The position numbers were made by a program, and so were the translations under genes. Under the pieces are notes generated by a model. The model did no database searches and was not told the DNA's origin. It was given only the letters and a program-made list of their open reading frames with translations. From CALDTK01 sp041744755 (lineage in GTDB: Bacteria; Bacteroidota; Bacteroidia; Chitinophagales; Saprospiraceae): a stretch of DNA of 31,232 bases. This document shows positions 23,801 through 31,232 of this stretch, piece after piece (positions within the stretch are counted from its first letter, which is position 1; every line of letters starts with the position of its first letter). The DNA lies in NCBI GenBank assembly GCA_041744755.1, contig JBGTKC010000196.1, forward strand, positions 1 through 31,232, in the 5' to 3' direction.

Positions 23801-26800
23801 TACGCCGACCCCGAGCACCCAGATACCGATAGCCTCCTGGCCGACTCCTACTCCGCGAACGCGCTCGGGGTGGATCTCACGATGACGCTCATCGTTAACG
23901 AGAACGCCCAGCTCACCGTCATCGTCGATCCCGCCACCGGAGACGCGCTCCAGGCCAAGGGCAGGGCAGACATGGCGGTGCAGATGTCGCCGGACGGGGA
24001 CATTAGCGTAACTGGGGTCTACACCCTCACCGAAGGCAGCTACCAGTTCTCCTTCGCGCCCGGGGGCGTGGCAGTTCAGCAGAAGGACTTCTTCATCCGA
24101 CCCGGGAGTAACCTTCAATTCGTAGGCGACCCGCTCAATACTCGATTCGACATCACGGCGGTCTACACGACCCAAACCACGACCTACCCCTTGATCGCCG
24201 GGGAGATCATCGGTGGTGAACGGAGCCCGGAGGCGATCTCGGCGCAGCAGCGCCAACCGGTCAATGTGCTCATGACCATGCGGGGTAATATCGACGAACC
24301 CCTACTCACCTTCGACATCGAGGTGCCGCAGGCCGGAGGCGGCGCGGGCGGTGCCGTGCCGCAGAAGCTCGCGCAGCTCCGGCAGACGCCAAATGCACTG
24401 TATCAGCAAGTGTTCAGCCTCTTAGTATTGGGTAGTTTCATGAGTCCCGAACCGGGCGGCGGTAGCATCGCGGGCACGGGGGAGAGCCTGGCTATCAACA
24501 GCGTGAGCAAGCTCGTGACCAATCAGCTCAACAGCCTCGCCGATAACTACCTGAAGGGCGTGACGCTCAACGTCGGCCTCGACAGCTACGAGGACAACTA
24601 CGCCGAAAGCGGTCGCACCACCGTCGCCAACGTTGACCTATCGAAGTCGTTCCTCAACGACCGACTTACGATCACCATCGGCACCGAAACCAACGTCGGC
24701 GACAATACGCGGGTGGGGCAGACGGCGTCTACGGGCGGGTTCCAGAGCTCCTTCGTGCTCACGTACCAGCTGACCGAAAGCGGTCACTACCTCCTGCGCG
24801 CCTTCCGCCGCCCGGATTACGATATCCTCAGTGCGGCAGGTCAGTTCGAGACGGGGGCAGGGGTAACGTACCAGCGGAAATTCAAGTAGACCGCCAGCGG
24901 GTTTTGGCGTAAGCCTTACGGCAAAACCGGCTTCGGCCCTCGAACAATTGCCAGGCGTCCGCCCTCCTAATGGTACAAACCTACAGACATGGATACCAAC
25001 AAAGAAATCGCACACGCCGTCAACGACCTCATCACCGTCAACTACGACGGCGAGCGCGGCTACAAGGAGGCCGCCGAAGACGTGAAGGACGCCCGGCTCA
25101 AGAGCTGGTTCCGCGAGTACGCCCAACAGCGCTATGACTTCGGTCACGAACTCAAGGGTGAGCTGAGCCAACTCGGCGAGGCCCCAGACAAGGGCACGAG
25201 CGTTGCCGCCGACATCCACCGCATCTGGATCGACCTCAAAGCTGCCGTGGCTGGCAACGACGAGACCGCCGTCCTCAACGAGGTGATCCGCGGAGAGGAG
25301 AACGCCATCGAGCGCTACGATAAGGTCCTCGGCCACAACGCACTCCCAGCCACGACCCGCACGGTTGTCGCCCGTCAGCGCAACCAGATCCAAGCAGCCC
25401 ACGGCAAGATCCAGGACCTCAAGAATACTTTCACCGAGGCCTGACCAAGGTTCGGCTTGCGCCAGAACCTACCTCGCGCCCGCCGTGCCTCCCGCACGAC
25501 GACGCGACTCAGGAGGGGCTGTTACCACGAGTTGGTGACGGCCCCTCCGTCGTTACCGCGGGGCTACAACTCTTGCCTGTGGCGCGTAAGTTCGCGGCGG
25601 CGTCACTTGCCCGCACCAACTCACGCAATCCAAGCCCCCATGGCTAACGAAGCACTCGTCCACGAACTCAACCGCCTCCAGCGCCGTCTATACGATAGCT
25701 ACCGTGAGTTTAATACCACGCAGGATAATCTTGCTACGGATGCATGGAAAGCCAAATTCGCCGACCTCGCCCTGACGCGTCGGGGGTATTACGAGGCCAT
25801 ACGAGACACCATTAAGGGGCTCGGGTCGATGCCGAGCGACGTGACGCAACCGTTCAGCGATGCCGCCGACGAGATCTTCACGGATGTGAAGACCTTCTTC
25901 ACCGGCGAAGACGACAAGTTTATCCTCCAGGAGGCCCGCCTTAAGGAATTGAAGCTGGTGGAGGCCTATCAGCAGGCCATGTCGGTGCAGGCGATGCCCG
26001 CCGATCTCCACGTCCTCATGGGGCGGCAGAAAGCGGAGGTCGAGGGGGAGCTCGCCCACATTCAACAGGGCTTGAACCGATCATAAGCTGCCGGCACCCT
26101 CCGAACGCCTAGCCCCGGCGCGACGTTCGTCTAGCCACGAGCAGACTAGCGCGATCGAGACCCCCTCCAGCTAGCGGTCCGTTACGACTCAACGTATGCG
26201 AATCAATCCATCTACCTCCGTTTCGAGTGTCGGAAGCTTTCTGGTCTTGCTATGGCTTTCACTACTCGGCGCTTGCAGCGTCGAGCGCTTCCTGACGGCC
26301 GAAAATCCAATCTACACCGGGGCCACCGTCGAGATCACTAATCCTGAGACCGCCGAACCCAGCGAGAAGGCACTGCTCGCCGATCTCAATGCGCTAATCA
26401 AGGTCGATGCGACCAACGAGCGAGCCGCCTACTGGTGGTTCAAATACGATGGACCGAAGGAAAAGGGCATCAAGCGCAAGCTCCGGGACCTCCTCGGCGA
26501 AGAGCCCGTCTACTATGACGACGCGCCACTCGTGCGTACGCAGCTCATCATGCAGGACTACCTCAAGGACCACGGATACTTCGGGGCCGAGGTCGAGGTC
26601 GACACCATTCGCCCGGACTCCTTCCGGATCGAGGCCAAGTTCCTGGTGACTACCCAGGGGCGCTCCAAGATCGACAGTGTGGTCTTACCGGCTGACTCGC
26701 TCGACCTCACGAAGTTTATCGCCCAGGCGAGGCCCGACTCCCGCATCAAGGCGGGTGATTATTATTCAATCGCGGCCCTCGGGGCGGAGCGCGTGCGTCT

Positions 26801-29800
26801 GGATCAACTCGCCTCACGGCAGGGTTACTTCGAGTTCGCCCCGAGCAACCTGTACTACTTCGTTGATTCGACGGCTGGCAATCAGCAAGTTAGGGTGTGG
26901 ATGCGGCTCGACGAAGGATCGGACCCACAGGCGCTCTCGAGATTCCGCATCGGCGAGACGTACGTGTTCCCGGAGTATAGCCTCTCCGACACGAGCACGC
27001 GCCTGCTCGATACGGTGGTCTACGATGGGATCAACGTCCTGCAGTCCGCCGGTGCCACCGTCGACGCCGCCGTGCTCGCGCGGCGGATCGGCCTGCGCAA
27101 AGGCGATCTGTACGATCGGACCATTTACGAAAACACGGTTAATCAGTTCTTGGACCTCGGAGTCTTCAAATTCGTTAACTACAAACTCGAGCGCCGCAAC
27201 ACCGATAGCATCCCTACCCTCGATCAATACATCTACCTCACGCAGTCACAGACGCGCGACATCAACCTGGACTTATCTGCGGCCTCGAAGGTTAACCAGG
27301 CCCTCGGGCTCGGCGTGACCTTGCGCTACGGCGACCGCAATTTTTTCGGCGGCGCGGAGGACTTCCGAATCTCGCTCGGAGCGTCGGCCGGGCCGCAGGC
27401 GAGCATCGTCGACGGGAGCAAGGCCGTGTTCAGCCAGGAGTATACGATCAATACGTCGATCGCCCTACCGCGTCTCGTCGCGCCGTTTTCCAGGAGCCTC
27501 GAGCGCCGCGCCTATTATATCCCCCGCACCACGGCCAATCTCCGATATCAGGTCACCAACCGAACCGACTTCCAGCTTCAGAACTCCGGGCTTCAGCTCG
27601 GGTACCTGTACCGCGCTAATAAGCTTACGACCCACACTCTCTACCCGTTCAGTGCCTCGTACACATCGCTGTTGGGGCAGAGCGTAGAGTTCAACGAAAA
27701 GCTCGATGAGCTACCGCGACTCAGGAACACCTTCGCTGACAATGCCATCATCGGTAGCGAGTACAAGTTCAATTACAACGAGCAGTCCGTAGCGACGACC
27801 CGGCCGTTCTGGTTCGTAGACGGCGGCGTCAAGACCGCCGGTAACGTGGCTACGCTATTTGCCACGACCCCGGAGGACGGCGGACCGAAGGAAATTGCGG
27901 GCGTCGCGGTCAGTCAGTTCTTTAAGACCTACGTGGACGGTCGTCGGACGATGGTCTTCGGTAGCAACAGACTCGCCACGAGGGCCTACGTGGGTGCGGC
28001 GCTCCCGTATGGGAATAGCAAGTTTATCCCGTTCGTGGAGCAATTTTTTTCGGGCGGGCCCAACAGTATTCGCGCATTCCGGGTGCGTGGCCTAGGCCCG
28101 GGTGCGCGCCTGCCTTACGTCCTCGACTCCACCAACGTAAACCAGAGCGGCGACATTCGTCTGGAGCTCAATGCCGAGTACCGCTTCCCGATCGTCGGGT
28201 TTCTCGAAGGAGCTGCCTTCGTGGACGCCGGCAACATCTGGCTGGCGAGAGACAATGACGCCGTAGAGCGCCCGGCCGGCGTGCCGAGCGGCGTGTTCGA
28301 CGTAAGCACCTTCTACAACGAGATCGCCATCGGCACCGGCATTGGGGTCCGACTGAATTTCGACGTGATCGTCATCCGCGTGGATGCCTCCGTCCCGATC
28401 CGGAAGCCTTGGCTACCGGTTAGCGAGGCATTCGACTTCGGGGCGCTAAATGTGTTGGACAAAGACACGAGAACCGAGAACCTACAGCTCCACATCGCGA
28501 TCGGTTATCCGTTCTGACGGCAACGAGCCATTCGCTGCGGTCGGGAAGCGCATACGCCTTTCGGCAAAACGGGAGATAGTTTGTGGGGCTATGATGTTTT
28601 GGCGAAAGCCGTGTCGGCGTCCGACCTTGCGCCCGACCAACCCCGTCCACCGATGGCCGACGCCGAATACCTTCCCTTCTTTCCCCTGAGCCTCGTGGCC
28701 TTCCCATTTCAGGCACTCAACCTCCACATCTTCGAACCCCGCTACCGACAGCTTTTCGGAGAGCTCGCCGAGGACAACGGACAGTTCGTCCAGGTGCCCG
28801 TCATTCAGGGACGGCTCCAGGCCTTCGCGACGGTCTGCCGCCTCATTCAGGTCGCGCAGACCTACAACTCTGGAGAGCTGGACGTCGTCTGCGAAGGGCT
28901 TCGGGTGGTGCGCGTGGATTCGTTCGACGAAGTCGTCGAAGGGAAGCTCTACAGCGGGGGCGACGTGAGCCCCGTGCGGACCACCTTGCTGAGCTCCGAC
29001 CTCGTCGCCACCGAACGCCTACTGGACCGCTGTCGCGACCTATTGCAGCTGCTGGGGGTGCACCGGGACCTACCCTTACCCGACGACAGTGCCGTGAGCT
29101 ACGCCCTGTCGGGTTGGCTCGGCCTCAAGGTCCACGAGGAGCTCGCGCTGCTGGCGATGAGCAACGAAGACGAGCGCCAGCGCCACCTAGCCGACCTTAT
29201 TGAACAACGCATCGACGCCGCTGGCGATACCGCGGCGCTCAGATATAGGGCGCAGATGAATGGACACTTCCGCTACGTAAAATGAACCGCGCTTAGCGCG
29301 TGGTGGTCTTGACGAGTCCAAAGTTGAGGCTCACGACGTGGGCGTAAAGGTCCGCCTCCGAGCCTGGGTTAGCGTAGGCGTAGTCGAGGGCGAAGCGCTT
29401 AACCTTGACGCCGAGCCCGAGGGCGAAACGCGGCGTGAGTACGCCCTCCGTCTCGCCGAGTTGCCGGAACTCCTGAAACTGATCGACGCCGAAGCGAGCG
29501 AAGACCAGTCGGCGGAAGTCGATCTCAATACCGCCGGCCAGGTCTGCACTCACGGTATTGGAGGCCAGCAGCGTGTTGCGACGCCCGTCGAAGGTGATGA
29601 AGGCCGTGGCCTCCGGCGCGATGCCAAACTGGCCTACGCCAAAGCGATACGCTACGCTCGGCAGCAGGGTCGGCCGCGTTACCTCGGTCCCGCTCGCGTC
29701 CGGGAGGGTGTTGCCGGTTCGTTGAAGGACCGCCAGATCGCTCTCGCTCAGCTCGGTTTTCCAGCTGTTGAAAGTGGAAGTGGCGTCGCGGAGCATAAGT

Positions 29801-31232
29801 CCGCCGCGTAGCGGCCCATCGGCGTAGCGCAGGCCAATGTCCACGCCGACGCCCCAGGCCTTGGAGAACTCCCCGATGACGCGCCGGATGACTTTGAGGT
29901 TACCGCCTACGGCTACGCGTCCCTTGAGAAGTGTGGTCGGCTGCGCGTAGCTAAAGGCCAGGGCGTAGTCCGCCACTGCGAAGGTGGTGATGTTGTCGTA
30001 GTTGAGGGTGCCGTCGGGCTCGACGAGGTTGAGGGTATTGGCGATGTCGTCGGTGCCCTGTCGGATCAGACTGACTCCCAGGCGCCGCCCGCCGGTGGCC
30101 ACCGGCAAGCTGAGTCCGATGTAGTCAAACTTCGTGACGCCCGCGAACTGCTCGGCGTGCATCGCGCCTGCGATCAGGCCGGCCGAACTGTCGACCGCGA
30201 CGAGGCCAGCGGGGTTCCAGTAGGTGGCAAAAATGTCGTCGCTGGAGGCCACCGTACTGTTGCCGAGCGCCTGTGCGCGGGCTCCTACGCCGATGGAGAG
30301 GAATTCGTTGGAATAGATGACGGCGTCATCGGGCGGGACACTCTGCGCAGCGAGCGATTGGCCGATGCACAAGGCGGAGCAGAGGATTACAAACTTGTGC
30401 ATAGGCTAAACGCTGGCTTGCCAACGGCTAAAACCGTCGCCCTGGTGTCTGGCTGCGGGCGTGCCCCCGACATTATACCAGCTCTGGCGTGAGGGACTCG
30501 AGCGGCGTGTACTCCAGCGCGAAGGCCTCCGCCACGCCCTCGTAGCAGATCTTACCGTCCACGACGTTCACCCCGAGCGCGAGGGCGGGATCGGCGGCGC
30601 AGGCTTTTACCCAGCCCAAGTCGGCGAGGCGGATGACGTAGGGGAGGGTAGCGTTGGTGAGGGCGAGCGTACTGGTATACGGCACGGCGCCCGGCATGTT
30701 GGCCACGCAGTAGTGGACGACGTCGTCGATGATGAAGGTGGGATCCTCGTGGGTGGTCGGGGTGCAGGTCTCGATGCAGCCGCCCTGGTCCACGGCGACA
30801 TCCACCAGGACGGTGCCCGGACGCATGAGCTTCAGCATCTCGCGGCGTATGAGCTTCGGGGCCTTCTTCCCGGGGATGAGCACCGCGCCGATGATGAGGT
30901 CGGCGTTCGCGATCTCGCGACGGATGTTGTATTCGTTGGAGTAGATCGTCACGACGTTGGCCGGCAGTACCTCGTTGAGGTAGCGCATGCGGTTGAGGTT
31001 GACGTCCATGATCACCACCGAGGCCCCGAGCCCCGCCGCCATCTTGGCCGCCTGCATCCCGACCACGCCGCCGCCGAGGATGACGACCTTGCCCGGGGTC
31101 ACACCCGGGACGCCCCCGAGGAGTACCCCGCGTCCCTTGACGGGCTTCTCGAGGTACTTGGCGCCCTCTTGTACGCTCATGCGGCCGGCCACCTCGCTCA
31201 TCGGGACGAGCAAGGGCAGACTACGATCCGGC

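Overview
The window comes from a high-GC member of the Bacteroidota. Three things point there: a TamB gene followed by a lipid-anchored TamA-like Omp85 (TamL), a PorV/PorQ-family outer-membrane protein, and TAnnTT(T/G)-type promoter elements with few visible Shine-Dalgarno sequences. The GC content together with these families suggests a Lewinella-like Saprospiria, but that placement is inference. About 90% of the window is coding. One RNA gene (tmRNA) is present. I see no tRNA, rRNA, CRISPR array, intact insertion sequence or phage gene.

Layout. 1-4047: the 3' part of a TIGR04283-type glycosyltransferase, an HExxH membrane protease-like protein (ATGA overlap), and a large exported protein that fuses a degraded GH3-like region to a class C beta-lactamase-type serine hydrolase. 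4079-4499: a hairpin and tmRNA on the minus strand. 4614-8285: a lysine/saccharopine-dehydrogenase-like enzyme and a 793-residue GAF protein. 8587-12054 (minus): an HD phosphohydrolase fused to a Pycsar-effector-type membrane domain, then oligopeptidase B. 12144-14269: a MATE exporter and an ICMT-like membrane methyltransferase. 14270-15268: a gene-poor, decayed stretch with a probable pseudogene. 15269-18079: divergent aspartate aminotransferase and acyl-CoA carboxylase beta subunit. 18188-19800: four small stress-type genes (Tudor-like DUF2945, DJ-1/PfpI, a small acidic protein, a PNPOx-like general stress protein). 19895-28517: TamB and TamL, separated by two ferritin-like four-helix proteins of the same stress flavour. 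28653-31232: a LON substrate-binding-domain protein, a PorV/PorQ-family protein and the 3' part of alanine dehydrogenase.

Main discovery candidate. A 15-bp word, GTTTTGGCGAAAGCC, occurs five times perfectly. Eight more copies are hairpin-preserving or one-base variants, including a second form, GTTTTGCCGAAAGGC. They lie on both strands, inside unrelated genes in different reading frames, and as inverted pairs just after the tamB and tamL stop codons. The density (about one per 2.4 kb), lack of strand bias and use as inverted pairs after genes resemble DNA-uptake sequences of Neisseria and Pasteurellaceae. I know of no such system described in Bacteroidota. The two forms differ by a compensatory swap that keeps a GNRA-type mini-hairpin.

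Other points worth attention are the stand-alone HD-PycTM protein facing a GAF protein that carries a cyclase-like DIVGSS motif, the GH3-like/serine hydrolase fusion, the stress genes embedded in the TAM locus, and a set of start codons placed 3-7 nt after a -7 promoter element, which suggests leaderless mRNAs.
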